From the NCBI GenBank assembly GCA_040954595.2, contig CM082596.2, forward strand, positions 2,480,001 to 2,544,000: DNA of 64,000 bases, read 5' to 3'. Below the pieces are notes generated by a model that saw only the letters and a program-made list of their open reading frames with translations, had not been told where the DNA came from and did no database searches. This document shows positions 43,958 through 59,300 of the stretch, one piece after another; position 1 is the stretch's first letter; every line of letters starts with the position of its first letter. The DNA is from Balanoglossus misakiensis. Taxonomy: Eukaryota; Hemichordata. Both the position numbers and the translations under genes were made by a program.

Positions 43958-46900
43958 GCAAGTGTTGAGTACAGTGTTTATATAGTTTAAATTTTTAATG
44001 ATAACATAAAGATCTTAATTATTGAGTGACACGCCGTATAATTCGCTGAAAACACGTTCGCTGAAAACACAGTTTGTGCACGTGCACGATATGAATCCGT
44101 ACTAAGTTATGGAACTATGGGTGCTTGTTTTCCTGTCCCTATATTTGCAAAAACATGCTCAGCCTCGCAGTTAGGACCAGCATAGTATCATGTAGTGTAT
44201 AGTGTAACTCGAGGCGCGTTCTGCGTGTAGTAAAACGCGCCCGACTTCTTCGGCAGTTCATGTGTTGTTATCATCTCAAAATTTTCTAATTCGTGGGAGA
44301 AATGATATCCCAGAACAGGCCCCTGGCGTGTAGCTATATTTCTATAGTATTAGTTACTCCGGTACATGTATAGTTATTTAGCATGACACGCGTACGTGTG
44401 CGCGCGTGAGTGCTTGGGGGCGGGGCGCGCCGGGCGGAGTTTCCACTGAGGCGATAAGAGCGCCCCCAAGCGGACAAAAAGTGTATGAATCGAGCGCTTT
44501 TTCCTCAAAAGTTTGCGTTGGCTTTTATCATTCAAAACAATGAACTTGAGTCAAATTTCATCAGACTGGATAAAACCTATAAGGAAAAGGGAATGAAAAG
44601 TGGTTATTAAAATACATTCAGTGTAGACGGAAAATAGCATCAAGTTGGAAAATAAATTGAGTTCATACTAAACTGAGCAGTAAATTTATTTTTCATCAAA
44701 CTACAAATAAATTACAAGTGACTGAAAAATAAATAATTTCATGAAACTTTTAAAATGCATGTTAAATATGGCAGTAGTTATTAAAGTTTGCATCAGTAAG
44801 AGTGTGAATTTTTGCAAGAAATCTGTGTTTCCATATCAACTGAAAGTAGATTTCCTTATTCTACTCCACAGTACATGTTGAAGTTTCCGATTTGACCAAT
44901 ATCTGTACAATGTCTCGTCAAGTGTAGATCCAGCCTTGCTAAAGGTAAGATAATAATACATACATACACATACATAGTTTGACTGGCCATGAGGGTAACA
45001 TCATACGTTTGTCTCCCTGAGGGACAGTGAGGGACTGTCTATTCTGCATGTGTTCCAGAGGCCAAAGGCCGAGGGAACAAGACCGAATCGGAGTGACTCA
45101 TAGGCATGAGGGGACACAGACGTATGCTGTTATACCTGAATATGGTCTGCAGTCAACTTCACTGAAGCTGAAGGAGAAGAATGAAGAATTAACTCCCGTA
45201 AAGCTCCATGGAAAGATATCTGATGTCACTCTTGTGTCTGCGCAACATGCACATTTTTTGTGTAGAAAGTCAAATCTGCAGTTCAGCAGTATGGTAGATC
45301 GACAGATTATATTCCTGTACGGTACTTCAGTGTGTAGGCATTTAACATGTAAAAGTTTGTTACATGTATCTCTGCTGCATTGCAGCTTGATTGAATAGTG
45401 TTTAAACAAGATTAACTGTACTGGGTATTTCTCGCTCCAAGTTAGGTTAGTTCAATAAGTAAGATTATCTTCTAGAAAAATCCACATCATAAAATTATTA
45501 ACGTACTACTTAATTAGTGTTATTTGTTCAAGAAGAATAAATTTTTACACCAGTTCTCACATGTCAGTGGACCGGAGGTTTTGGCTATCGTCGTATACGG
45601 GTGCTCTTCTGCATAGTTTGTCTGCGAATATATGTAGCTTTTGTCTTGAGGACAAAATTGGTGATATCCGAATTTTTAAAATATCACGGTTTGAATTGCA
45701 TCGTCCCGGTAATTCTCGATGAGCACCATCTGTGTCCGCTCGTCGGAAATTATTGCGCAATGCTGACCTGCATTGGTCATCATGCATGCGCACAGCTCAG
45801 TGTTTCTACTCAGCTTTATCATTGTCTGAATCCCAATGTTCGCTGAGACTCCAGTGTTTGCAGGGAGCAACTTTAAAAGTTGACTCAACATTGTTCCTCT
45901 GTTGCATCGGAACGGTTGCACAGGAACGATCAACACCCTACCAGAGTTCACTTTAAATTTTCGTTCCCAATTTTCTCCTTTCTTCTTCGCGCTTCCTTTC
46001 TTCCTCTGCTACTTGCTGTGAAAGAAAATATGAACCAGTTCTTGAGTGATGTCAGATTATAATGTCTCATTGACTCTTTGTTCAATGATGATATTTGTTT
46101 GCCTTGTAAACACAATATGTCATCTGTATTCTCATTGTCGTCTGTACCCACCGATTAAAGTTTCATTATTGAATAAAAATATGCGTACTTTCCAGAAGAG
46201 TTCACCGACTCCGCTAGGAGGGGTTAATTTGGTGTAGACCAAGCATCTGCTAGAGGCCTTTCGATGTGCCTCAGTCAATTAGGTGAGCTCTCTGAGATGG
46301 ATTAGCAAGGAAAGGTACGGTAATTGCTTGCACAGGATAATGCAGAAATCCTTCTAACAAGCCTGAGCACACAAACGTGAAACACCTTCCATTTTGGAAC
46401 AAAATCGGATCAAATATGTTTAATGAGTCAAATGTAAGATGCATAGCTGGGATTAAACTTTCACATCAGTGATCAAATCTTTGTAGACTTCATCTTTAGT
46501 ATCACAGGCACGATTGAGGATGCACAAAGGTCAAAACCGCTGACTTTAAAGTGCGCTATGGAGTTGTAGATTTTGTATTCGTAGCCTCAATTCATAAACA
46601 TTCCAATATTGAAAAGGTTCATGCTTCAAACTTAGACACCTCAACTTATCAGTTTTCAAAAATAATCAAACCAATGGTATTTATTTGAAATATTTATTCC
46701 ATAAAGTTTTAAGCAAGAACAAATTTCCCCTGGATATATAGCTACACGAATAGAGTTTAATCAATAACGAAGAAACTGTTTTAGTTTCAAATAGCCGGAG
46801 GGGTACATGCAGACTCTGTTTGTCCAGGAATATCGATAATTTTTCCCTGGTGTTCTATCCAGGTTGTGTGTTTTATTTGCCAAGTATACACACTGCAAGG

Positions 46901-47311
46901 AACCATGATTCACTCTCCAGCTGATTTTGAAATGCAGTACGTTTGCCAACTGCCAGTGGGTGAGGTAGATTCACTTTATCTTATAAGTGGAGTGGCGCGG
47001 AGAGGTGACTGTTAATTTTTAAGTGTGTCTGCACACATGACTAAGACAAGTCAATCAATGTCTCTTGGCCAGAAATTGACTTACGTCACACTGCACAGTA
47101 GCTCTTCTATTTACAGAATATTTTATTATACCGGAAGTAACGGAAATGGTGATATTACTTAACTGAAAATCCTTAGCTTATTGATGGAATTTCTTTGTTG
47201 GAATTCAGGTGCATTGGAATATTGACTCTTATAATGGAAGGGGCAATGCCTACACTTAATGAGGCATTTTAGTAACTAGTCGCAAAGGCTTTCTTTGTGT
47301 AAATCTCTCAC
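43958..47311. other. Non-coding stretch between the DNAJC11-like exon and TMEM196
   Basis: Contains a CG-rich patch with an Sp1-type GGGGCGGGGC near 44417, a possible small exon (CCACAG acceptor before 44873, AAAG then GTAAGA donor near 44945) that would stop within eight codons after the DNAJC11-like exon, and a 123-codon open frame at 45027-45398 with no recognised family. A plus-strand AATAAA lies near 46172. Nothing here is supported as a gene. Confidence 0.5.
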
Positions 47312-50300
47312 CTGCTTTATCTGTGCTTGTCTCTGTACGAGAAGCTGTTCCCTAGTGATGTAACGTTCCCTCCTCCCAAGCATCTTTTTCTGTTTTAGTT
47401 TCCTGGCAACCAGACAGCTCACAAAGGATGATATCAAACTATTGATGCATTCCAAACCAGCCGTTGCCAGGGCGATAATTATGAGAACATCCTGTTCTTC
47501 TTTTGCGTATGTGTGGCCGTCTGAGGTATGGTTGACGAGACCCAATCGAAGTAACTGTATACTAACAACACCCGTAATTAAACTGCAGAATGAAAATGCT
47601 GTGAAACAAAGAATCTGAAATGAGAATACAAAAGAACAGATTGGATTATTGGATGACCTGCTTTTTGAATTTCACAGCATAGGCTTATAAATGAAGCTCT
47701 TTTAGAATCGCCAATCACAGCATCTGCGAGGCGAAGCTGTATGTGAGATAAGTTTACAAAAGAGATATCTCGCCACTACATTCATAGTCAAATTTCGAGT
47801 CTCTATCACATTTGAAATCATTGTCATTTGTATTCCCCTGAGTGAGCAGGAGAGAAGACGATACCTAATCTCAATAGGGTAAAGGGTCATTAGACTTTCA
47901 TCCATCCCATTTGACCCTGTGACCTCTCACGATCATTATGAATGCATGAGGGAACAGGTGTGTCAAACCCTGTTTGTCTCTAGCCACCGACGAGTAAAAC
48001 CTCGGTGTTTATCAAAACTGGCCTGGGATTCTGGGTGTTAACATTAATACACAAAGCTACGTGTATAGAAGACAATATGAGGCTGACTTTAATACCAGTA
48101 ACGATTTTCACGAGCGGTAATCAAGTACACATGGCAGGGGAGGGGGTTGAAATGTTTTAGTTGATCATGTACATGTGTTCCAAATCCTCCTCCTACTATA
48201 CGTGGACCTGACTCACATTGCAGTCATGCATACATATACAGTGTCGTTCTCCACAGATCTCAAGTGTATACTGTGTGTATTGATCTTGTTGTGCCTAACC
48301 AACGATATATATCTCTTTTAATTTAATTGTTGAAATTCTTTGTGCCAGGCAATGTCAAATTTGCACAGTGCTTGTCACAGGTGCAGTACTGCAAAAGCAA
48401 ACTGTACTGCTGATTCTCAAACAGCGCCAAGCAGAAAACACACAGCGACTTTCAATTAACCACCAGTATCATACAAGCCTGCGTAAAATATACACTTCAG
48501 ACGGTATTTCCTTTCCCTCGTTTAGTCTACCCTTGTCATATTGTAATTTCTCCAGAAAATCAATACTCTCTATATGCATCAGTGAATGCGTTCGTAAAAC
48601 GACACACTTCCGATTGGTGCAATAAAAACCTAAATCGATCGCAGTGAATGAGGAGTGAAGTGTCTCCAGGTATAAAGATGCCGGGCAACACGGCTTGCTT
48701 TTGATATTGTACAGGAGTTTTTAAAATGAAGCAGCTTGTGGATTATTATCGCAAGCGTTACTCATGAAAGCGATTACTGATTGAATCAATATACTGCGGG
48801 ATACTCAGTGAATTATTGTGGGCTGATTTTACATGTACTTCCCAGATGAGTGTGCTCAACACAAGGCTCTTCTGACATTCAAGTGTTACTGGGCTGTGAG
48901 TAGGGATAAGAAACGACATGTTTACCCAACTGTACATCAAAACAGGAACCTTATATAAAGTGAGAGTTCATTATGGCCTTAGATTGTTGTCATGGCGTCC
49001 ATGATGTGGTTCTTTGTTAACATTTACTCTGAAATTTCACTTCACCAATCGAATCAAAGTGACGGAATATGTTGCTCAATTCTTATTATAAATGGCAAAG
49101 TCGCGGTAGTCATAACTACAGGATTGATAGCAGTGTGTGAATTTCTGGACATGTAAATGTATCAATATCCATATAAGCAATAACTAAGTTAGGAATGTTC
49201 TTGAAAATGCGGCACTGTTGTCCGGGTCACATAGATTTCTGAAGCGAATAAAAGTAGGAGAAAATACTATTACTTAATAAGCCTTTGGTACATTCAATTC
49301 CGCTTTAGTTGCACAAAAAGCGAGTGGTTTCTTGTCTCTAATTTGGAATAGGATCATAGCAACGTATTGTGCTGGTTAAAACCTTGCTAATATTCACCTA
49401 ATGTTGTTTGGAGCTGTCACTTCAATTGATTGACCTCTGTCTGCATTTTGTCTAGCTCGCCGTCACTAAGCCGAACAATATCAAAGCAATCTTCGGGGTA
49501 TTGACGCCAGCGCTGAATTTGTGTGCATGGTCAGGAATTGGCAAAATGTCACATAACCACAGTGGAGCTACAAAACCGACAGGTTCGGCACAGTGAAATT
49601 GATTGAATTTAAAGCCTTATTACATTATTGCATGATACCCACTTAATGAACTGCGAGGCAAGAACGTGACTCAATCTTTTCCCAATATACACAATTATGT
49701 AAGTAGCCAGCTGTGAGCTCGTGTCGCGCTGACTGGTGGGCGGATGAAGGTTGGAATCGAGCAAATCACGAGACAAAGGCAACTGATTGCGAGAATTCAC
49801 CGTTGTGGAAAAAACAACTCAGCATGCTCGAGTGAAAATCAAGCTGGATTGACTGGCTGTGGTGAGATTGGAAAAGGAAAAGGGCAGCGTTTCAAAAATC
49901 ACTCAATGCAGGGGATATTGTCCTCGACTCTTAGTAATTGACGTAGAAACAACATTCTGACATTTTTTACTGACAACATTAATGTTCACATCATGGCAAA
50001 TTTTGTGATGACTTGATCCATCCATTATGTACTTTTCTAATAAGTAAGCCTATTAACTTACAAATACCAGTTAATCACAGAAGACTAACTTGTTATTACC
50101 AAGTAACTTTAGATAAGCAGTTATATGCAGGAAAAGAGCCCTGAGATTTCCATTTGCATTTGCTGCTCCAAGAAATGTTACACCAACTAACTTTCCACCA
50201 TCTGAATTTACATTTTCTGATGTTACACACGTCTTGTCAGAGCACTTGTCATTGGAGTGGAATAGCTTCACTGTTTAAGTAATTTGGCGACTGTCAAAAG

Positions 50301-53300
50301 GGGCCAGTTTATGCTTCTTTAAACGTGAGAAAACTGTCACTGATATCTACTCAGAAACCAATCTCGAAGGAAAAGGCCAGATCTCAGGGCTCGGGTTTTG
50401 TGAACTTCTAAGGAACGATTATTATGCGTCGTTCTAGAAGGTACGTGATTACTTCAAGCCACTGACAATAGGCAGATTCAGAACCCAATTAAGCGTGAAT
50501 AGGTGTTGAAGGCTTCATTGAACGTTGCCATGGATACACGACAAACCTATGCATCTGAAATTATCACTGTGATTTAGACGACACAATTGTGTCCAATGAA
50601 GCAAGTGTGCCCCATGCAGACAGGCAGTAACTGACTGTATTCAAAATGGCAATTGTGATTTCCAATTGATCTTCACTTAGAATTAAGACATTTTATGGTA
50701 TAGATTCGTCACAGTTCTCTGGAGAGCATTTGGTTTAACACAAGATCAATCTTCTGGTATCCCCCATGAATAGCAACCAGGTGTACGCTACACATATCGC
50801 TTACATCTTTTCATCGTCCAATAGGTTGGACGCAGCTTCTGGTTCTAGTCATTGCAAATGTGGTTAATCTGGCAGTCAATGCAATTTGATATTGCTGTTA
50901 GTAGCTATGTGTTAAAATTTAAAGCTGAACTGACTTGGTTTAGTTCCGTAAACAGATTTAGTTGAACCCGTTCTTTTCAACGTTTTTGTTTAATGGTCCC
51001 ACATACGGGGAAATTGGTCGAAAAGTTCACTCAGGGAGCAGTAACCATAAAAACCAACAAATTGGAGCAACATTTTAGATGACGCATCAGTGAATTAAAA
51101 GGACACGACATTTCATTCGAGCACAACATTTCTGCAAGGCGATGTCATGGTAATAAATCATGGTAGACGACAGGCTTAATCTGGTAGTGTGAAAGGTCGT
51201 CACTCTAACAAATTAGACAGGACGAATCATATTATGATGTATGATACTATTGATCAAAGGTCATGACCTGTCTGATTAAGAAAAATGAAAGAAACTGCTA
51301 TCCTTGTCTGGTTCAAATAACGTGGGTGGTTCGAATTTTATTGCAAATCATCAGGTTTAATTGAAAATTGCTGCTCAAAGCCAAAGTTTGAAAAGAAGCT
51401 GACATTTACAATGATGGTGGTTATAAAGATGATGACGATGATGGTGGTGGTGTGGTGATGGTGACAATGGTAATAGTGGCGGAGGTGATGATGGTGGTGG
51501 TGGTGGTGGTGATGGTGGTGGTAGGGATTGTAATGGCGAGAGCAGTTTTAGAACAGGAGACTGAGGGAAAACACGAACATGATTCTCTGTGTCGTACACC
51601 AACAATGGAACGAGTAATATGCTGAGAAAAGCTTTAAAATTATTTGGAACCCATCGGCACTTTTCTCTTTTCTATACATCTGCATTTTACACTTTGTAGC
51701 AACACAGTTGTTCGTGACAAAACGTGACAAAAACCTTTGATAACACCACGTACACCCTCATACATCTCACACGAAGATAATCTAACTTTAGGCAATACTT
51801 TCATGCAACTATTCATTGTAAAACTTCAGCAAACAGCCTCATCTCCATAGCACACTGATTTTTAGAATACCACTCCTGTGGTTTACCATTGAAGATCTGA
51901 TAAACCACTGCATCTAACTGTCATCTGGGGGGGGGGGGGCAATTTTCGGGCTTACTTTTGAATCAATGTTCCATCATCGTTGCCGAAAGACTCGATAAGC
52001 AGACTATTCAATGATTACAGAATTTATCACAGTGATTTTCCAATAATTCTCCTTGGAATATTATAGTGACAGGGTTGTTTTTACTCGGACAAGCAGTCAA
52101 CATGTCAGACATGGGTAAATTTTTTAAGTGGCAACGTGAACAGCAAAAACAGGGAAGGTAAAGACAGATCCTGTCTGATTCTAATCAGTCTATAATCATG
52201 AGTATACCCAAGTTATGTACTTGCAAAAAATAACCACCCCCACCCTTAGTAGTTCCATGATAATTTCTGACAGGCTTTTGACAGCCTTGGGGCGCTAGTA
52301 ATTCTGTCCATTAGCAGAAATCTCCTTACAGGTCAGAAAAAGGGGAAGTGCTGTGTAGAATTTAACAATCAACCTCCGGCATTAATTCACCCAGCAAGAA
52401 AAACAGACAGCGTAGAGTAATCATGCCTGTCTGCCAATTTCTGCAAAGAGGTGGTTCAGTCAGCTGCAATGCCAGATTTAATAATGACTGAACTCACAGG
52501 AAATGAACAAAACACACCTGCATGCATGCACGTCCTCACACAAAATACAAATAACAGAGACCATTACCTTCAATATCCTCCATTTATTTAATGCATCAGC
52601 ACTCCATATATCATCATAAATGACTAACATGTCCTAGTGTACAGTATTAAAATTTTCTGTATTTTTTTAATTGTGTAACTTGACCTTTGGGCACAATAAT
52701 AATGCAGTGGTTAAAATAATCTAGATAAGTCTGTGCATTGGAATGGCATTGTGGTCTATGCGTATATAGGGGAGGAAATAATACTGATTCTAGAGCTGAG
52801 AGTAGACGGTTTTGATGAGTCTTGAGTAACGCCAGTGAATAAAAAGTGGCAGATCAATAGAGAAAATGGGCAGAAAATTGAAAAGACTGGTACAAAAACA
52901 GCTCAGGAAATGCTGAGCTGCACAAAGAACTGATGAACACGCAACTTAATAGCAATAAGTTGATTACTTGTAGCAAAACAGAGTATCACCCCTAATCAAT
53001 AGGATTATAGTGATTTGCCGTTCCATCCATGCAAGAAAGGAGTTTCTTAGAAGCCAGCGACGGAGGCAGTTGAAAAGACGACTGAGTGGAATTCGTCGTC
53101 TGCGAAGTGATTCATTAGATAGTGTTTAAAGTACTTAATGGAACATTTCTGAAGCCCGTACAGAAGAATTGGATCACGGGTATGAATAATATCCACCCAT
53201 TAAACTCCAAAGAAGATGCTTCGATAAAAGGTACAAAGGCGAAGTCGATGAAATTGCTCATGCCACTCGGCCCTGATTGCGTCTGATAGCGGCCTATAAT

Positions 53301-56300
53301 TAACTCGGCAGTCCGTAAATTGCGCAGAAAATTTGATAATGGCCTGATGGATGATAGCAAGCGGTGTCTGCAAAGCGTTGGTTGGTGATGTGAAAATACA
53401 GCCTGAATTGAGTCATTTCCTCTTCTCGTATCTCATTCATTACAATAAGCCATCTATTTATTCTTAAAACACCTCAAAGTTCCTTGGCCCCTTTTTTCCT
53501 CGACTACCGACAAAGCTCAGCCATCGAATATTGGCAATGCAGTGACAAAGTCATAATATACCGGTATGCGCGATTTTCACCTACACGAATGCTGGCTTGG
53601 ACATGAACTCTTGAATTTTCTATTTTATATGTGTTATTGAAAGAAACATTGATTTTTCATTTTGGTTGTCCGTACAGGGGGTTTACATTACCCGTCGGGA
53701 CTTGAACATTTTGAATGGGCTAAAATATGCGGACAAAGTACCGTCTTTGTTACAACAGACTGTGCCCAGTCTTGCACATACACACTAATTGCAAAATAAT
53801 CCCCAAGAACGTGAGAGATACACTACATGAGTACGTGAAAAAAGACTAATGAAGCCAGTTTGTATGGTGAAATCACAAAGTCTTATTCTATAGGGCGTGT
53901 CAAGAGAATGTGACCAATCAGTGTGAAACATTGGAAAGACGGCCACTGTTTACGGGAAGAGTGGGTGTTAATGTTTCTACAAGGTCATTAGCGTTTCTGC
54001 TGTGATAGACTGGTAAAATTGAGTCCTGATTTTGAGTTATATTGGCACCAAATTCTGACAATTAAGTTTGATAACACCTTAAGATACCTAGAGAAGTCTT
54101 ATCTACTTATACATGTCTAGCTTTGTCTGATGGTGACGTGTGGCACACCACTTAGGCGACTAAATGTTTACAGAAGCCGGCAGTGGTGTTCGAACGGCAT
54201 TTTCTGGCCATTATTGCAGCAGAAGCTGTTCAAGCAAAAGTGCTGATCCGATCGATACTGTACTATTCCGGATTATTCCGGAAAGTGACATGGAGCATTT
54301 CCTACACCACAATATGTCCGTTTGTGGAAGAGTGGTCGATCCTTCGAAATAGCATGCATGCTAGTTCAATATTCCTCCCTGTACTAAAATGGAATATATA
54401 AATCTCTTCTCTGGCTCAGAATATTGCCACATACACAGACATGGCACTCCCAGAGCAGGTTTTAAATTGACAGTGACTGCAGGTGGACTATAAGACAGAT
54501 TGTATGTTTTATACACATGATACAAGTTCAATAAAAACTGAATCCCTCATGTACATGTACTTGAGTAAATCAAAGCAGAATTCTGCGTAGGTTCACAAAG
54601 ACTTTGTCGTAGGTCAGTGTTATCACAGTTTCTAATTACATCTTTATTTCCTGAAATTGCCTTTTCAGAGTCGGCAGCACTTTATGGGGATTCTAAGTAC
54701 TACTCATTCCTGTTTACCATTAGAGTGTACTCAAGAAGTCGATATCAATGTATCATTATGAGAATGTAATCCCCATCTTGGATTAAATTCAATGTAAGTA
54801 TAGCTTCTTGTACGCTTCTCAGAACTTTTCAAACACGATGTGGGAAAACGAGCGATGTAAAACATGTTCTATCACGGGGTCTAATCCCATTTTAGTTCCA
54901 TTGCGACATTTTATGCACACATCTTGCCGAGCACAAAACAAGTATTTCAGCCACTGTCAATAACTTCAAATCAATGCTATAAAACCCTGACAAGTGTGTT
55001 ACCGTGACACACTTCCAATCGATATTGGCTTAAGTGTAGAAACCCCGCCTGGCGACAGTATCTCTACAATTTGCCACATGATGCTTCCAAGCCAATGCCC
55101 ATGTCCACAGTGAGCTCATACAGTTTGATAAAATCTCAACAGTGCATCTGTAAATAGCTATTTACCAATTTGACTATGTAATTGGCTAATACGGGGCACG
55201 GTACATCTGTAGAAATTCTGCAACTCTCAAAGTCAGGGGGGGGAGCAATTTGTATCGCAGAGCTGAGCATTACTGCCACTGATGCATATTAACTAAACTA
55301 GTCTTTAAAGATTATTGTATTCCAACCTTTGCAGGTAGCTGGCCTAATCCTCAGATTTCCGAGAACAAAATGATCCCGCTTTCTTCTTAGGCTTCCTATT
55401 TCTTCTTTGGGTTAATATCAAATCGGTAAGTACTGTATACAGTTACATTTTAATTCGTTAGCGCTTCTGTGCGTCTTCCAGCCATCAATCGAAATCGCAT
55501 ATACATTGCAATCAATGAGACAGCTCGTCCTATCACGACAAGTTTCACGTCAAAACACACGGCAGTTGAAATGATTTTATCTGAATGCAATTTCCATGCA
55601 AATTTGAGCTTTACACTTAAATCCAAGAAAGGACAACCCTAGCGATTCAACGATAGTCTTACATGACAGGGTTTGAAGCTAATCCCTCGAAGCTTTACTT
55701 TTCAGAAAGCTTAGCAAAATAGGGGGACAGGAGCAAGTAGTCACTTTAAGCTAGGAGTTTTGGTCTGTTGGGCATGCCTTAATGAGTTGCATATATTATG
55801 ATGGTGTAGTTTCTGCATTATCGCTACTCAATGGCTAATTCCTGTCCCAGTTTTGTAAAAAAAAATTAGAATATTCGGTTAATGAGAACATGAACCCCAA
55901 AAAGGAGAGCATTTTGTGCAATTTAGTGTCGCCGTTGGAAGCACATACGTGCAAAGTGTGGATAAAATCAGAAAGAGGCTTCATCTTGATTTGCCGCTTA
56001 GATGGCCTCGGAAAATGTTGCAGCAATCATTGGTTCTAAGAATAGAAATCGCCTTTTTCCCCTGATGGCAATATTGGTAACGAGCGGGTAAAGTCATCTG
56101 CCTGTCTGTTAGCTAAAGCATCACCAAAAGATGGAACCTATTAAAACCTTACAGCTGTGACTGTTCTCAGTGTAGTGACCTCGTTCAGGTCTCTGGCGAT
56201 CACTTCCATCACATACTTAATACTCTTGGGGAAAATAGCTCGAACCAGTACACCACCTGGTCTTTTAGAATACAGTGTTAGCTAGAATTGTAACACAAAA

Positions 56301-59300
56301 GCAAGTTCATTCGATAAAGAAATTGATTTGAAAGTAAATGTCAAGAAATACATCGGAAATGGCCGATAACACAAAGTGGGAGGTCATTAGGATACTGGTT
56401 TTAGCAATCAACATTTTGCACCATTAGTCCATTTCAATGTTTAGTTCATTAAACGCAATGAACATTGATGAAACTGCATGGCTTAGACTCCACTGACAGC
56501 AAATATTTAATCAATTAGTAAGCTTTAGATGTTTGCGAAAACATTGTTTGCAGAACCACTAACACATGGTATTATCTAAACGTACAAAAAATATAGACAC
56601 ATTTGGTGTCAAAGCACGTCAAATGTTAACTCAAACAAAATGCTGCCTTATGCTTTAAAATGGTTAATATTTGTACAAAGTGGAGTAGGTTAGCTGACAT
56701 TATTTCTACCTTCTCTGGGATTTCCTTATGTCTTTCTTTCTGCGAGTTGCTACAAAGTACAACTTAAATTATCGATCAGGCGTGTTCTTTATTTAGCAAA
56801 TTCCCAATCCGACATCTCCTAAAACAATGACGTCATTACTGTAGATAATGTCACACTTAAAGGATCTTATGGAACAAATGGAGCATTCTGTGTTAAGCAT
56901 GGCTGATGCTTGTGCCCTAGCCATGTGACCAAAGGACGTGGGCAGGATGAACTCTACACCATCCAGGGTGTTTTAGCAAAATGGAGCAAAGATGATTGCA
57001 GATGAAATTTTCATGAAAATGGATACTTACCATATAGGCCGTTTTCCTCTTTGCGCAAGCCAAGCCAAGCACTCCGCAAATGATAAACTGTAAGAAAAAT
57101 AAGATGTTCATGGTGATTGAATCAGTGATATTGAGTTTGGTGAATAGTGTTTTACATATAACTATGTTAAATTTCAGGTATGCAAAATTAAGTAGACCAT
57201 CAAAGTAGCCATATCCCAGGACTTCAAGGGCATGAATGGAGCTTAGATGATTCAGCATGTATCAAGTGGTGAAACAACAGCATGCAAGTTCTCATACCGA
57301 AAAGCTAGAAAAAACAACTGAAAGGTAATAGACTCTGTTACTTTAAAAGTAAATGGGTTACTGGTATGTAAATGGGTCGAGTGTGAGCAAATCTTACTTC
57401 CGAGATGTGAGCAGTACTTTTCGTAGTGATATAAATGTCTGAATGACAGAAAAGTACATGGGATAGGTCAAGCCATCTACTTCTTTTCATAGTGGCATGA
57501 TGTAAAAGGTAAATTATTCATAGAGTTTAACAGCATTTTCGAAGGCTAACCCTACTAGAAAAAGTACAGTAACAGCATTCCATGTGTTGTTTTACTGTAG
57601 TTAACATTCTCCTGCCTTTCCCTGTTGGATCAGAGATGGCCTCCAATCCCCCTGTTAAATAGTTCCCTCTTTTCAAAAAACGTGTCACCATAAATGAGAT
57701 TTCAGGTCATCATGACTTGAATGCCTCTTAATCAGTTGACTTGGGAAGTTCGAGGCCAATCTTCGTAACCTTGAATTTTCCCCAGAGCACTTAGTGGGAC
57801 ATAAATTAGACACCAGACATATTGGTTCTTTCAGTTTCATCCATGTCAAGTCAATCACAGTCCAGTACTGGTAGACCATGGCTTGCTAGTACTGAGATGT
57901 GTATGCGATTCCTAACATGCTATGCAAGGCAATTTAAAATTTAATATATCTTGTTAGAGAATATAGGTATTGAAAGATGCTATCGAGAGAAAATGTCCTT
58001 CTTCTGACACTTTATGTGATTGTGGAGGGAAAACTCGTCAGTGTAATCAGACAAAAATGTCACAGTTTTCCCTCGCGAGAGAGAAATTGACAGGCAAGGT
58101 ATTCGCAAGTCAAATCACGTGTTAAAATAAAACGAAATAGAAGTCATCTTTTTGGTGGGATTATCTAGATCTAATTATTTTCTTCAAGACGTTAACTTGT
58201 GTTCCATGAATAGAGACTGTAAGGGTCATGACAGGGGTTAATGCAGGCATTTACAGCGTTTATTGGTAATCGCGTCAGCGTAGAATGCGTTTCTTTTTTC
58301 CCCTTTCAAATCGGGGTTGTGGTTGACAGCTCGGCTGAATGTTCACAAACGTGACTGCCCATATAAAGTGGGGAATACATTTTAGAATCGCAGAGGGTTT
58401 ACACGTCAACTGTTTCTGTAATAGTGGTTCAAATGATGGGTAAAATTTTGTAAAGGAAATGTTGAAAGGAAAGACCTTCACATGATTGTAATTAAATTTA
58501 ACCTGAGCAAGGACGGCAGAGGAGGCTTGAAGATAATGATACACTCAGCAAAGAATGGTCAATCCGTTGAAGGAAATCAGAAAATGGGCCGGTTGTCGCA
58601 ATACTCAGCCACTCAGAACATTCTCAGGTATAACCCTAGGAGAGTCAAGAATGACATATGTAGAATGCATGTGCCTGGGGAAATCAATACTATTACGTCA
58701 CTGCACTTCATGGGTGCGTCGGCCCAAGTGAGCTGCATCATGGGCCTTGGTCAGATTTGATTGGTCATGGCAGATGGTCGCTAACTTTTTCGCGCAGGGC
58801 GTACAGTGCTTGTTATTGGTTCTGGCAGATGGTAGCCATCGTCTGCACAGGCAAAGAAAATTTGATTGGCTCTGATGGATGGCAATAAAGTACCTTTCAG
58901 TTGGCAAAGAAAATTCTCGGCTCAATACCAGCCGTATTGATCGTTTCTGAAAAAGGAGACGAAATAGCCGAGTCAAACCATTAATATCTTCTGGTGTGAT
59001 GATTGATCAGAAATGCTCAGATAACACGTTCAACACACGTATGGAAACAATCATAGAGACATCAGAGTTGAATAATTATCTCGCACTTCATAAACTTTGT
59101 ACGTGAATTGAGTGAAAATCAAACAGATTTGCAGATCTAATGGTGAAAATGTCAAACTTATCACAGATACTCTTATGCAGTACATGTACAATGTTCTAAA
59201 CTTTAAGTGGCACTATCCTGCCCAGTTGCTTGCACAAAACTTTAGCAATGGTGATGTGTTTCTTCTTTGTTGTATTTGTGTCTAAGCTTCCAACAGGCAA

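Noticed and set aside
44873-44944. Second exon of the DNAJC11-like gene
   Set aside because: It has acceptor and donor motifs but hits a stop within eight codons after the first exon and has no J-domain residues.
45027-45398. 123-codon open frame on the plus strand
   Set aside because: No recognisable domain, an overlapping antisense frame of similar length, and no conserved pattern.
46873-46920. Possible terminal TMEM196 exon (16 codons to a TAA, AATAAA overlapping the stop)
   Set aside because: The phase fits and a CAG acceptor exists, but the pyrimidine tract is weak and no residue matches the family tail; not enough to extend the gene.
51375-51605. Proline/histidine-rich minus-strand frame
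   Set aside because: Translation of a trinucleotide microsatellite.
54164-54401. Overlapping 62- and 72-codon frames in TMEM196 intron 2
   Set aside because: No motif, no splice support, and two frames over the same bases.
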